Shown in pieces: positions 12,246 to 24,707 of a stretch of DNA of 64,000 nt. The position numbers and the translations under genes were made by a program. Source of the stretch: Hydrangea macrophylla (taxonomy: Eukaryota > Streptophyta > Magnoliopsida > Cornales > Hydrangeaceae); assembly GCA_033977485.1 (NCBI GenBank), contig CM066993.1, positions 25,844,001 through 25,908,000 of the forward strand. The letters run 5' to 3'. Below the pieces are notes generated by a model. It was given only the letters and a program-made list of their open reading frames with translations, made no database searches and was not told where the DNA came from. Position 1 is the stretch's first letter, and every line of letters starts with the position of its first letter.

Positions 12246-13883
12246 TGACAATCGGGGGTATTTGTAAAATACAACCGCGCTAAAAGAAGAAAATATGCCG
12301 ATTTAGTTCACAATTCCTTGTCATTTCTGCACTTTGTGTTACAATGCTAGTTTTTACATAATATGATTAATCTATGATAAGTTGTATTGTTTTATTTTCT
12401 ATTTGTGTAAATTACTATTCTTCTGTGTGAAGGAATGAATAGCAAGATAAAAGGAAATGCTTGATCTGAAAGAAAACAATTCAAGCATGAAAAGTTAAGT
12501 TCGAGCGATCTAAGATCCCTCAAGCGATCGAGGTTTCGATCGATCGAAAGAAGTTCAAGTGCTCGAGCATTCAAGAAATTCAATCGATCGAGTGATGTTC
12601 GATGGATCGAATATGGCTGTTATCAGAAACTTACGCGCACGCAGCAAAAAGATGTTTTTATAACCCTAGCTTAGAATTATCTATATATACCTATTTTGTA
12701 TACGTCAATGGGGACGTCTCCTTTACTTTTTATCAGTTCATAGAAAGTAGAGAGTTTTTTGTTGTTTTTTTTTTAGGTCTTTCAAGGATTATCTTTGGTT
12801 TTTGGGTTGGATTTCTATAGTGTAATATAAGTTATTCATTCCAGGTTACATCTTATTTCTTTATTTACATTCTGAATGCTTTTTATTGTAGTTTAATCTG
12901 TTGACCTCGTAGATTTGCATGGTAGTTTGGGTTAAACCAATAGTTTTTATAGTTTTTATGGTTAAATCACAACCAAACAAAGTTTTAATGGATTTTTACA
13001 TTAAACAGGCTTCTGAGACACTCCAGACTATGTCTGAGTAGTCCTAGGGTTGGGAGATCACGATGAAACAGTGATCTCTAGCCTCTGCCATGCAGCAGTA
13101 TAAAACCTGCATTCGATCGATCGAAGTCGTTCGATCGATCAAAGCAGACACATAGTTAATCGATCTAAGCCATTTTGATTGCTCGAAAGATGATGATCTT
13201 CGATTGATCGAAAACGCGTCGATCGATCGAACCTTTAGATTCTTGAGAAGTTTTTTTTGCAGTTTTCCAAGATTTTCTGCTTTTGAGATTTGTTATCAAA
13301 CTGTCCCCAAATGCTCTGTTTGTCAAAACAGTTTCATTACTTTAAGCCTTAGGGCATTTTTCTTCATTAACTTTTGCAAACCATTTTGAATGCTAACACC
13401 ATTCAGAATGCGAGACTCAACTTTTGATTTAAACCGCTTTCATGTGTTTCGATTTAACTTTGATGATATAGTCCCAGCCACAAAAGGACTATTGATTCTT
13501 TATTTTTAGGGAAATGCGGAATACTGTAGATAGACACACTCCTTAGAACTTAAATGTAACAGCATGGTAGATGGTATGATCGCTGCGGATTCGTGTGATC
13601 CCAACATTCCCTTTATATAAAGAAAACCGCTTTTAAAATATTTATTTCGTTAATTAGTTAATCATTAGCTTACTTTAATTGCTCTAGTAGTTACAGTCTA
13701 TAGAACTTCGTGTTCTACACCTTGATTTAAATCTTGAATTTTCCTTCACCTTTAGAGTTTAATCTAAGTTTTTAGTTTAACACATTCTCTGTGGGATCGA
13801 CCTGGTCTTAACCAGATTACTACTTGCACGTCTACCTACACTTGGATATAGCACACAAGTGCACACATATAAATTCCGTGTCA
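12246..13883 (+). repeat. 5' LTR of the Athila-like element (1,638 bp)
   Basis: It starts TGACAATCGGGGG and ends CCGTGTCA. It is collinear with 17547-19174. Many differences from the 3' LTR are C to T or G to A changes at CpG sites, which suggests past cytosine methylation. Confidence 0.9.
12481..12690 (+). promoter_or_regulatory. U3 of the Athila-like LTR: TCGATCGA palindromes and TATA box
   Basis: Copies of the palindromic word TCGATCGA and its variants lie at about 12505-12611. A CTATATATAC TATA box lies at 12681-12690. A second cluster of the same word (with TTCGATCGATCGAA) lies downstream at 13113-13232. In the 3' LTR the TATA box has decayed to CTATGTATAC. Confidence 0.55.
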
Positions 13884-13889
13884 AGTTTT

Positions 13890-13907
13890 TGGCGCCGTTG
13901 CTGGGGA
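13890..13907 (+). other. PBS of the Athila-like element (tRNA-Asp type)
   Basis: TGGCGCCGTTGCTGGGGA, six bases after the LTR end, differs by one base from the tRNA-Asp complementary site known for Athila elements. Confidence 0.85.
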
Positions 13908-14111
13908 AGATGACAAGTTAATACTTAGATTACCTTAATCTGTCTTATCTATTTCTGTTTTCTTTTTCTTTGAGTTCTTTAGAATTAAAATATCCTTAGG
14001 AATCTTTTCCTTTTCATGTCCGATAATTCCATTGAATGAATTTTCAGAAGTCCATTCTACTTATCCGATTCCTCTGATTCTATTATTCCCGTAGCCACAC
14101 CTACCGATTCA

Positions 14112-15830
14112 ATGGGTGATAATCAAAGTGAAAATGGTGAGAATGTGGTTGTACCAATTGACGATTTGCTTCGTCCTTTGTGCGATCTCATGACACCCGA
14201 ACACGTACCTACACCTTATTGTGTTCTCATTCCACCTCATGCGGGCGAATTTCAATTTCGCAACGGAATGATTCAACTCCTTCCAACTTTCCATGGAATG
14301 CAGAGCGAGAAGGCATATCTACACATTAAGGACTTCGAGGATGTTTGTAAAACATTCTCGCAAAATTGTCCTGTAGATGTGATGCGCCTGATGTTATTTC
14401 CTTTCACCTTGAAGGATAAAGCAAAAGCGTGGTTGCTCACCCTAAAGCCAAATTCAATCTACACTTAGCATGCGATGAACACTGCATTCTTAAAGAAATT
14501 CTTTCCAGCTCGCATGACCACCGAGCTTAAACGATAAATAAACTCTTATTAACAAAAGCAACAAAACCTTCACTCAAACTTGGGAGTGTTTCAAGGATTT
14601 GCTTCTCGCATACCCACATCACGGGTATGAGAAATGGCGAACTATAAGCTACTTTTACGAAGGGTTAAATGGTGAAACTAAAAAGTTGGTTGAAACCATG
14701 AGTTTATGGCCATTTCTTTGCAAAAACACTGAAGAAGCTGAAGCTCACTTCGAATGGCTAGCTGAACATGCTCATGAATGGTCAAATTAAGAAGATATCC
14801 CACGCTCACAGATATCTTGTGTAGAGGAGAAGAGTCTATACCAATTAAAAAGTGAGGATCATCTAATGAACAAATATGAGGAACTAGTTAAGAAAGTAGA
14901 AGAGTTGAGAAAGAAAGCAGAGAGTTCTAGGCAGGTTTTACCTGAAGAACCATGTGGCACATGCAACATGTTGGGACACACCAATCAATACTGTCCCAAT
15001 TTGCCGTACATTTAAGAACAAGCCCCCATGAAAATGAATGCCATGCAAGGGTATAGGGGGGCGGGGAATTCCTATAACAATCATAACTCACAAAATAATA
15101 ACAATTGATGGAATCACCCTGGTTTTGATTGGAGAAACGATGCTGGGACCCAAAATCAATACCAACAATAACAGCCCTACAATAACAATAATCAATATCA
15201 AGGGCAATACAATAGGCAGCCCCAGCCATTCAATCAAAATAGATCACACAACTACAACCAAGCTCAACCATCTAACAATCAGCAATCAAATGTTTACATG
15301 CCACCTCACAAAAAGGTGCAAGAGGAAGATCCGTTCTCTAATGCAAATTTAACAGAACAATTAATTCAAATGATGAGTAAGATATCCATAACATTAGAGA
15401 GAATGGACGCACAACAAGAGGGACCGAGTTGAACATTTCTTGCCCAACCACTTGAAAACCCTAAGGGATATAATAATGGTCCCACTAATCATGAACAGGC
15501 AAAAGCTGTGATTACTCTGAGAAGCGGCAAGATTATAGGGTGCAATATACCCCTCTCTACTCTCGAAGAGTATGAAGAGGATGCAGTGGTGAATAAAAGC
15601 AAACCATCCACTCAAGAAGAGGAGCCATTCACTGATAACAAACCATTAGAATCAAATGATGACACTCCTAAAGAAGTGGAAGAAGTTGAGAGAAGGCCCG
15701 GAAAGGAGCCTGTCATTGACGAATTACCTAAATGCGCTTTCCCCGCGCTTTACCCTCAAAGGCTTAAGAAACTTTATTGCACATGTTTATACTTACCAAT
15801 CTGGATAAACTTTATTGCAAATATCATATA
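14112..15830 (+). pseudogene. gag: Athila-type gag pseudogene
   Basis: The ATG at 14112 starts MGDNQSENGENVVVP. The capsid core follows (LPTFHGMQSEKAYLHIKDFE, then MLFPFTLKDKAKAWLLTLKP) until a TAG at 14466. The frame is broken near 14530-14590 and resumes with ISYFYEGLNGETKKLVE. A CCHC zinc knuckle CGTCNMLGHTNQYC lies at about 14960-15000, a glutamine- and asparagine-rich stretch follows, and then the Athila signature AKAVITLRSGKI near 15500. A proline-rich stretch ends in PALYPQRLKK, where gag normally runs on towards protease. Similarity is lost at about 15770 and the frame stops at 15830. At least five stops or shifts make it non-functional. Confidence 0.85.
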
Positions 15831-17535
15831 ATCTCTATTAGAATTGAATTAAACTCACATAAATTAAACAAATTGAATTTAAAATTGAAGAAATGTGAAA
15901 AAATTTTGAAATTCTGAACATTATTAGTAGATCAACTTTGAATTTTCACTCCTATTTAGTTGTTATTAAGCAATGATACATTCATATTATTTTCATCTTT
16001 TTATGAATTAAGTTCACACATTTTTTTAGTTTCACTAGGATGATTGCAGATGTTGACCATTTTTGTATCTAAAATCCATATGCACATGTTAGCAGCTATG
16101 TTGAAAGCCTACAATAGAGTTAATATGACTTTTATGCTCTAAGGAGTGAGTAGTGGAATCTAGTTACCTTTAGTGAGCTTTTGAATCCAATCTTCAATTC
16201 TGAGGGAAGTATCACATTATTCGAATTGTTTTTTTTTACATAAGCATATTAAATTCGTTGAATTGTCTCTAATTCTTCATTTTGACTGTGTATTAGAGGA
16301 GAACGTTCAGGATTTACCAACTAAACTCAATGAACACTGAAGTATTAAAATTAAGAAATTAATAAAATGATTTAAGCCATCGTTATCCGCTCTTTAACCT
16401 TTTCATCTACTTGTATCAACATTCCAGAATCTACGTTGTTCTTAACCCCACACTTAGTAAATACAGCCAAGTCTATTATGGAAATCTAAATCCCTAATCT
16501 TATACTTAGACCTCAATGAAACCCATTGCACATCTAACGTGATTAAATTGTTGAAGTATGTGACGAGGAGGGAGTAAATGTGGGAGGGACCGCATAAAAG
16601 AGAAAAGGAAAGAAGAAGGAGTTCAGGTGAAAAAAAATAAATAAAAAAATAAAACATATATGAGAATAAAGGATGGTTGGAATGAAGTGAAGAAAAAATT
16701 ACTAAACTCAATCACATGCTAAAGAAGTGCGATTTTGTACCCCTTTCATTTCTGTCCCACTATATAAAAAACCAAAAAGTCAAAACCTTAATGATTTTTA
16801 ACAACTTAGTTTGAATATGAATGTGTAATTTGAGTTATCCAGGTATTTTGCTCCTCTAGTGAGTCGTATCCATTTCATGAGACTATACACTCTAAATGTT
16901 CATCCTTTACTGAGTTAGGTGTGAGAGCACTAGTAACCAAAATTTCATTCTTAATAAAACTTTCACATCATGTGCGATCATTATTAAACCAGTTTCTGTG
17001 AGATGTTCATTTTTAAGCGTAAACCCATGTGAGAATTGAGTTGAAACTACAAGTTCTGAGAGAATAATAGTCTAAACAACTCTGAACAAGGTCTGATGCA
17101 TAGCTGTTAATTTCACACATGGATACATGGATGTGATGTATATGTTATAGTTATCTTGGTGACATAAGGAGCATGTGAATTTCTTTCATAGCTTGAATGA
17201 GGGTGATATGTTTTGTAGAGCCAAATTGACAGTTGTATGGGAGGGAATGTTTACAAGTTATTCTATATCTTTTTGAGCTTACAACTGTAGAATTTTGTGG
17301 GTATATTCACTGTAAACCCTCACGAGACAACACTCATCCACTAGGGGAACATAGGGGTTTAACGGCTTGTAGCATTCGCTAAATGCAACTGTGATTCCTG
17401 CGAAAGTGAGTTAGGTAGTTTCTCTTTTTGTTTTAGCTTAGTTTGCCTTAGTTCAATTTATTTTATTTTAGTCGTAGTAGTAGCAGTTAGATTGTTTTTA
17501 TTTTCGCTCTATTGCTAGGGGCTAGCAATTCGCTA
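15831..17535 (+). other. 3' non-coding region of the Athila-like element
   Basis: AT-rich, with no protease, RT or integrase motif in any frame. The last 200 bp hold the usual run-in to an Athila polypurine tract. The complete absence of pol between gag and this region marks an internal deletion or a gag-only ancestor. Confidence 0.6.
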
Positions 17536-17546
17536 GCTGGGGGTTG
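17536..17546 (+). other. Polypurine tract of the Athila-like element
   Basis: GCTGGGGGTTG directly precedes the TGATAAGCGGGGG start of the 3' LTR. The tract is short and degenerate. Confidence 0.55.
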
Positions 17547-19174
17547 TGATAAGCGGGGGTAATTGTAAAATACAACCGCGCTAAAAGAAGAAAATATGTT
17601 GATTTAGTTAACAATTCCTTGTAATTTATGCACTTTGAGTTACAATGCTAGTTTTTACACAATATGATTAATCTATGATAAGTTGTATTGTTTTTGTTTC
17701 CATTTGTGCAAATTACTATTCTTCTCTGTGAAGGAATGAATTGCAAGATAAAAAAAAGGCTTGATCTGAAAGAAAACAATTCAAACATGAAAAGTGAAGT
17801 TCGAACGATCTAAGATCCCTCAAGTGATTGAGGTTTCGATCGATCGAATGAAGTTCAAGCGCTCGAGCATTCCAGAAAATTCAATCGATCAAGTGATGTT
17901 CGATCAATCGAATATGGCTGTTATCAGAAACTTACGCGCACTCAGCAAAAAGATGTTTTTGTAACCCTAGCTTAGGATTATCTATGTATACATATTTTGT
18001 ATACGTCCATGGGGACGTCTCCTTTACTTTTTATCAATTCATAGAAAGTAGAGAGTTTTTTATTGTTTTCTTTTTAGGTTTTTCAAGGATTATCTTTAGT
18101 TTTGGGTTAGATTTCCATAGTGTAATATAAGTTCTTCATTCCAGGTTACATCTTGTTGCTTTATTTACATTCTGAATGCTTTTTATCATAGTTTAATCTG
18201 TTGACCTCATAGCTTTGCATGTTAGTTTGGGTTATACCAATAGTTTTTATGTTTAAATCACAACCAAACAAAGATTTAATGGATTTTTACGTTAAACACG
18301 CATCTGAGACACTCCGGACTATGTCTGAGTAGTCCTAGGGTTGGGAGATCACAATGAAATAGTGATCTCCAGCCTCTACCATGCAGCAGTATAAAACCTG
18401 CATTCGATCGATCGAAGTCGTTCGATCGATCGAAGAAGACACATAGTCAAGCAATCGAAGCCATTTCGATCGCTCGAAAGATGATGATCTTCGATCGATC
18501 GAAAGTGCGTCGATCGATCAAACCTTCAGATTCTTGAGAAGTTTTTTTTGCAGTATTCCAAGACTTTTTTCTTTTGAGATTTGTTATCAAACTATCCACA
18601 AATGCTCAGTTTGTCAAAACAGTTTCTTTACTTTAAGCCTTAGGGCATTTTTTTTCAATAACTTTTGCAAATCATTTTGAATGCTAACACCATTCAGAAT
18701 ACGAGACTCAACTATTGATTTAAACTGCTTTCATGTGTTTCAATTTAACTGTGATGACATAGTCCCGACCATGAAAGGACTATTGATTCTTCACTTTTAT
18801 GGAAATACGGAATACTGTAGATAGACACACTCCTTAGAGCTTAAATGTAACTGCATGGTAGATAGTATGATCGCTGCAGATTTGTGTGATCCCAAAATTT
18901 CCTTTATATAAAGAAAACCTCTTTTAAAATATTGCTTTCGTTAATTAGTTAATCATTAGTTTACTTTAATTGCTCTAGTAGTTATAGTCTGAAGAACTTT
19001 GTGTTCTACATCTTGATTTAAATCTTGAATTTTCCTTTACCTTTAGAGTTTAATCTAAGTTTTTTGTTTAACACATTCTCTGTGGGATCGACCTGGTCTT
19101 AACCAGATTACTACTTGCACGTCTGCCTACACTTGGGTATGGCACACCAGCGCACACATATAAATTCAGTGTCA
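17547..19174 (+). repeat. 3' LTR of the Athila-like element (1,628 bp)
   Basis: It starts TGATAAGCGGGGG, ends CAGTGTCA, and is followed by the target duplication GTAAC at 19175-19179. It retains the TCGATCGATCGAA clusters near 17836-17912 and 18404-18520. Confidence 0.9.
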
Positions 19175-19331
19175 GTAACCTTATTCAATTTTGGGTGAGT
19201 CAAACTTGGATTTCCTTATCTCTAGGACCATGTGAGGAAGTTCTAGTTCCTTGAAGTGTGCTCCTTTGATCCGTCCCGAGACACTGTCAAGGAACGCCAT
19301 GACCGCCATTTCTGCATCAATGTCCACAATG

Positions 19332-19350
19332 TGGCAACTCTGCTGGGGAT
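19332..19350 (+). other. Primer-binding site of element C
   Basis: TGGCAACTCTGCTGGGGAT follows the LTR end after three bases and continues into TTGAAC. The complement reads GTTCAAATCCCC, the T-arm of a tRNA, so complementarity runs beyond the acceptor stem. Confidence 0.65.
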
Positions 19351-22142
19351 TTGAACATGAAACTTATGGTTTTTTTTGTTTTTCCAGGGTTTGTCTTGAG
19401 CCAATAAATATCCTTGTTATTAATTCGATAATCGTGTTGTGTCTGCCTACATTTGCACTTGCATTGTTCTTTCACCACGTCTGCTTGAGACCATTGCCTT
19501 GAGGGTGGAAGGCCCCCTTTCCTCCATTTCTCAAGAGAATTTGGTAGCATGTAGTCACCGTTAGCCTTGTACCGCGTGCGGTATATAGAGCCCTTGACTT
19601 GCTACTGGACCCTTTATGAGACTAAAATGTGGCCTTTGCATATAGTTTTTATAGAACCCTTCAATTAGGATCTTGATTATCATCTTTGATTAGGACAATG
19701 TGATGAATTATTTGCCTTTGCCCGTAAGGGATTATGTGGATGATGAGGATGTGTATGCGAAGGGATCATCAAACCTTGTATGGTAGATTCCTCTACAGTA
19801 GTATGGTCTTTATCCGAACATCTAATCATTATTCGATGATGATTTTTTAAAATTTTGAAAATACAAGCACTTCCTTGAAAAACCCAAGTCTTTTGAAAAT
19901 TTTGGGAATATCCCTTTTAAAAATTTGCTTTGAAATTCACTTTCACAAAATCCATCCATAAATTCTCCCTAGGTTTTAGAGAATTTCAAAATTCCTACTT
20001 TGATGATTCAATTTTAAATTCTCCTCTCAGATTTTAGAGAATCTCAAATTTCCTACTTTGGTTTTTGATCTTGTCAAAATCAAGATATAAAAGTATGCTT
20101 TACTCTCTAAGGATTTGTAGTGTGGAAGTAAAGGTCGAACCCACATAGATTGAAATACTAAACCACTTTAATTTTAAAACCTAAACCTAGGTAATTAAGA
20201 AAATAGAATTTTGATTATGATTTTAATTAAACTAAGAACAATGAAAATAAATCTAAATTATGAAAGTAATTAAAAGTTGTTTTGATAAATATGGGAATTG
20301 AACCTAGGATTGCAAATCCACCACTAGCTTCATAATAAGGGTATTCATGCATTCAGTTAGCTTATTACATTGGATGACAATGGAGAATTGTCGCTACAAG
20401 CCCAATTCCTCCATTAAGAAGATAACTACGATTCAAGCATCAACATAATTCATCTTCGGTTGGCACGGAGTGTCTCATACTAAACTAGGGTTGCGGCACA
20501 CTCCGTCTTTCCTAGGCATGGACTATTCAACTATTTGATATCACAATTCAATTAAGAACCATTACATGTAAATAATCCATACAAGTACAGCAAATATAGA
20601 TCATTGAGCACATCACATTCAAAATAGATCTAAGACAAGAATAAACTTTGAAAGTAACGATTTAATCAATAGAAGTTCGATTTTATTATAAAAAATCCTC
20701 TGAATATGTAATCATCATCCATAAATAATAAATCTAAAAGAAAAGACATAAATAACACCCTATTACTTGGATAAGGTTTCATTGAAAACCTAGATATCGG
20801 CCTAAGCGGCCATAGAATCGAAGATTATCAAGAGGTTGATGGAGGAGGCCATGGGAATCCTTGGTCTTCTTCTTCTCCTCCTTGCTTCTTCCTCTTCAAT
20901 GGCTAAAGTTTTTGTTGTATATGGATGTGTATAATATTGTCTAACTCCAAAATTGATTTAGAATAGGATTTGTATAGATTTTGGAAGGATCAGGACGCTT
21001 TTCTAAGCCTTATCGCACTAAAACAACTGTTTTACATTTCTGGACGCATTCAGCCAATTTGGATCGCACAGGGCTCTTTAATACCTCATAATACACAATT
21101 TTGAATTTTTCAATGGGTCGCTCGCACGAGTCGCTCCAGTGAGTTGGCCTTTTTCCAACTTTTTTCAGATTTTCTTAGCTTAGCGCACCGATTGTAGAAT
21201 TGCGATAACTTTTGAGTCGAACCTCGTATTAACTCACTGTTTGTGGCCACGCGTCCATAACTCGAAGATCTACATTTTATATTACCAAAGAAATTTCTCA
21301 AATACAAAGTATTTCTTTTCAAAAATGCAATGTACCGAGGTTGCTACTACATTCATCTTTCACTGGAATTAACTTTTGAGCTCAGAATGACTTCCAAAGC
21401 CACTAATCATTGGATTTTTGTGTATTTTCAAGTTAAAGCTCCAAAACCTACAAAATTTAGAATAGTTATTAAAAACCAACTAATAAGTAAATGAAATGGG
21501 CTAACAAAGCGTAACTTCAGGACTATAAACGGGAACTAATCGTCGCCGATCAGTTTTCAAAAATCATGATTTCTCACTTTGATGATTCAAATTCAAATTC
21601 TTTTAGCTTTTAGAATTCAAAATTCCTACATCAATTTTAAAGAATCATGATTTCACACCACATGCATTGATTGTTCAAAAGTGCTTTTGAAAATTACAAA
21701 TCTCCCCCTCTTTTTTCAAGATTTTCATGAAAATTTTGATTTTGCAACCTGAGTCATCAATAATTTCAAAGCTAAAAATCCTTGGATAATGATTGGATTA
21801 GTTGAGTGATTAGCATACTCAAGGAATCTTATGTGTTTAGGTGCTGATGTGCTAGGTCTAAGCTAGATTAAGGTGCATTGCATTTAGATTAGATTGCATT
21901 TCATCTGCATTGTATACACTACACGAGTATTGCATATACGACTCACGAGTGTGATGCTTCTAATATACTTTCGAAAAGAAAAGAATTATTTTCCTTAGAA
22001 TTTTGAAAAGGATTTCTTTGATTTTAAGAAAATGTTTTTGAAAAGGAAAAGATTTTCCATCCTTGATTTTCCTTCTCTGTAAATTCACTTTTGTAAATAT
22101 CAGTCTTTGAAAATTCTTTTGTAATAAAGATACCTGATTATT
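19351..22142 (+). other. Leader of element C, split by a solo LTR
   Basis: Non-coding stretch between PBS and gag, 19351-20060 and 21558-22142 once the solo LTR is removed. It has several runs of AAAATTC-type sequence and no conserved frame. The sequence on the two sides of the solo LTR joins directly across the GTTTT duplication. Confidence 0.5.
20066..21552 (-). mobile_element. Solo LTR of an Athila-like family, with target duplication
   Basis: 1,487 bp, starting TGATCTTGTC and ending GCCGATCA on the + strand, flanked by perfect GTTTT duplications (20061-20065 and 21553-21557). It is collinear over its whole length with the 3' LTR of element E (49167-50652), whose adjacent polypurine tract shows that the transcribed strand is the minus strand. 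No internal sequence is attached, so it is a product of recombination between two LTRs. A TATA-like site (minus strand) lies at about 20968-20975. Confidence 0.9.
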
Positions 22143-23560
22143 TTGAAAATCCCTAATAAACCAAAAAAGAAGATAGGACCAGAAAGTTGTATTGTTTCTT
22201 GGGTCAGAGCTCCGAACAATCGTTTGATCATATTAGGGTTTGAAGAAGGAACAACCGAGTCAACTAGGGTTAAGGGTATGATGTACGAAGCTGATATGGA
22301 AGCCAGGTTGTCCACAATGCAAGCTACGTTGGATCAGACTAGAGAACAGAATTGGGAATAACTTGCCACTATGATGAGAATGATTGAGCAACTGACTAAT
22401 CTGCTACCATCACCACCTCGGTGCATCACGAAGAAGAAAACTTTGGGGATACAGTACAACCAAAGGTTCAGCTAGATCCAGAAACTCAGGTTAAGTTGGC
22501 TAAGATTGACAAGATAGAGAGTATGATCTGGAAAAGCAAAGGGGTGGATAAGTATTTATTAGACATTAAAGGATTGTGTGACGCTCTGAAATCCAAACTA
22601 CCAGAGAAGTTTAAGATGCCGCATATTGAATTCTTCAATGGTATTGGAAATCCAAAGAGCCATCTGAGGCTTTATGTAGGAACTTTGCAGCCCATGGACA
22701 TTGGGCTTGACTTTTTTGCTATATTGTTTTCAAGAGCTTTGAGTGGGGTAGCACTTTCATGGTACCTGAAGCTAGAACCATCCATAACCAGAGATTAGGA
22801 GGCATTGGTCAAAGCTTTCATGGCTCAATATTAGTACAACCAATCATTTAATGTAACTGCAAGCGATCTAGAAACCACTAGACTGGAGTATAGGGAATCC
22901 TTCGCAGGTTTCCTTACTCGTTAGAGGGCTAAGGCTGCCCAGATGACTAGTAGGTCGATGGAAAAGGATCAAGTCTGAATGATTATCAAAAATCTACAGC
23001 CTTAGTACTTGGAGTAGCTAGAGTTTCAATGAGCTTCGAATAACTATTTGATGTGGGGACTTTCATAGAAGATGCCATTAGGGATGAAAAGATCAAGAAA
23101 GAGAGCATAAACAGTCAGTACAGAAAGACAAAAAGGCCAGTCTATCATCAGTTTGCTGACATCAACACACTATCTCCTTAGCCTTTTCAGAAAGAGCGTC
23201 GAAGCATGGTTATTACAAGAGGAAATCAAAATTAGAATCAGTCAAAAGAGAAAAGAGAATTTTACGATTTGGGAATGTCGCTAAGCACCGCACTTGAGAG
23301 AATGCTAGAAAAAGGATATTTGCAGAAATTAAAACCCATGCTAGAGCCTAATCCACTTCCGTCAAGTTTCAAAAATTGAATTCTATTGTGACTTTCATTA
23401 AGGCCGTGGACATAGCATATATAGATGTTGGAGACTTCGTCATGAGATTGAAGACTTGATCATAAGGGGAACCTGCCGAATGTCAATTTTGTGGAAGAAG
23501 GGTCTCAGATTTATAACCCTATGTTCTACATCACATCTTTAGATTAGCCAGTTGTGGATG
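22143..23560 (+). pseudogene. gag: gag pseudogene of element C
   Basis: An N-terminal part (MMYEADMEARLSTMQATLDQ from 22279) is followed at 22421-22798 by the capsid core: EKFKMPHIEFFNGIGNPKSH, then LSGVALSWYLKLEPSITRD. After a TAG at 22796 the same frame continues (MAQY, YNQSFNVTASDLETTR, then RAKAAQM) with further stops. A zinc-knuckle-like YCDFH..GHSIYRC is readable near 23385-23425. The order matches residues 100-440 of the gag of element F. At least eight stops and frame changes are visible. Confidence 0.75.
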
Positions 23561-24206
23561 TTCAGCTCCAAGAAATTGTCGCAATTTATATCTTAAGGAA
23601 TGTAGAAGAGAAGAGTGGGTCGAAGAAGCGCTAGCTCTTGAAGAGGAGATAGCCAATGGAAATCTTACAATTGAATGGTGGGATCCCAATGACATCACTG
23701 ATGGCTCAATTTGGTATGAAGAAGAAAAGCCCATAGAAGCAATCACCAAAGAAGAAATCACTAGGCCAATAGAAGGATTGGTGAAGTTTGTCAAAAGCCT
23801 TGAATTCAAAGTTAATGACCTCATTGTAATGATGGAAAAAGAAGAAGATTGGTGGTATTATGATGAGGATGATTCCGTTAAATAACACCATAGTCCCTGA
23901 TGATTCTGTGTGGAAAGTCACTCCTAGCACTGAAAAGTTGGCCAAAGAACTTGAGTCTATCTGGATCACCAATGAAGCCAACCACTTGACTCATTCTGGA
24001 AGTCACATCAAACATCATATCACGGTAAAGAAACATGGAAAGAGAAAGAAGTCGTCAAAGTAAACGAAGCTGATAAGGGAATCGTGAACGAAGAAGAAGA
24101 TGAAATCCTAAAGCAGTTGAAGAAAACACAAGCCTGGATCTCAGTATGGGGATTGCATATGACCTCTCACAAACATAGGCAAGCTATGCTCGACATGCTC
24201 AACTGA
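23561..24206 (+). pseudogene. Acidic linker between gag and protease of element C
   Basis: Broken frames encode a glutamate-rich linker. The word EWWDPNDITDGSIWYEEE (about 23670-23725) matches DWWDPNNPTDNSTWEEEV in element F (44107-44160), which fixes the alignment of the two polyproteins. The downstream part (LKKTQAWISVWGL, about 24110-24160) is also present in element B (about 7500-7560). No enzymatic motif is seen. Confidence 0.6.
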
Positions 24207-24707
24207 TTGGATGTTTCTGTCAATACTACTTCCGAAGATTTAGTTAACATGATCTCTTCAAAACCACGTAAGCTTGTAATCACATTCACAGATGAAGATT
24301 TACTACCAGGAGGGGCATACCACAATAGATCTCGATACATCACTATACACTGCCTGGGGAATAGAGTAATAGTTTGCTTAGTAGACAATGGATTGGCTTT
24401 GAATGTATGTCCTCTCCAAACAGCTCTCAGAATGGGACTATCTGCTTCAGAACTCTTGCCATCAACACAGGCTGTGAGGGCCTATGATAATACTAAAAGA
24501 GCTATCGTGGGAATGATTAAGCTAAAAATCAAAGATGGGCCATTGAATTATGAATCTGAATTCCAAGAGATTGATATTCCAGCTAGCTTCAATCTGCTAT
24601 TGGGACGCATGTGGTTACATGTAAATGATGTAGTCGCCTCCACTCTCCACCAGAAAGTCAAGTTTATATGGAAAGAGGATGTGGTGACAATCTTTGGGGA
24701 CAACTAG
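24207..24707 (+). pseudogene. pro: Retropepsin-like protease domain of element C
   Basis: A 166-residue open segment of the element's aspartic protease, which would cleave the polyprotein. The catalytic loop is CLVDNGLALNVCP (about residues 57-69), with the DNG form typical of Tat/Ogre proteins. The conserved MGLSASELLPSTQAVRAYD follows, then the second conserved block NLLLGRMWLHVNDVVASTLH. Retropepsins act as dimers, with one aspartate from each subunit. A TAG at 24705 ends the segment and the linker resumes downstream in the same frame, so this is part of a broken polyprotein and not a separate gene. Confidence 0.75.

Larger units (their letters stand above)
12246..19174 (+). mobile_element. 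Athila-like gag-only LTR retrotransposon, complete with target duplication
   Basis: Two direct LTRs (12246-13883 and 17547-19174) both end TGTCA. A tRNA-Asp-type PBS follows the left LTR and a purine run precedes the right one. Perfect 5-bp duplications GTAAC (12241-12245 and 19175-19179) flank the element. The internal region carries a gag pseudogene but no protease, RT, RNase H or integrase that I can find. It resembles the gag-only class called TR-GAG. By eye I count roughly 15 differences in the first 200 bp between the LTRs, so the insertion is not recent. Confidence 0.9.
9026..19328 (+). repeat. 5' LTR of element C, interrupted (9026-12245 and 19180-19328)
   Basis: It starts TGTAGACAGCCAATTTTGACC and ends GTCCACA, four bases before a PBS. 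Removing the Athila-like insertion and one GTAAC copy leaves an LTR of about 3.37 kb. The last part is collinear with element A (597-1408). A possible TATA-like CATAAAAGG lies at about 9569, near the inverted words GGTGGC and GCCACC (9579-9605). Confidence 0.7.

Noticed and set aside
15038..15352. Separate asparagine- and isoleucine-rich protein of 104 residues
   Set aside because: It overlaps, in another frame, the glutamine- and asparagine-rich part of the Athila gag that follows the zinc knuckle.
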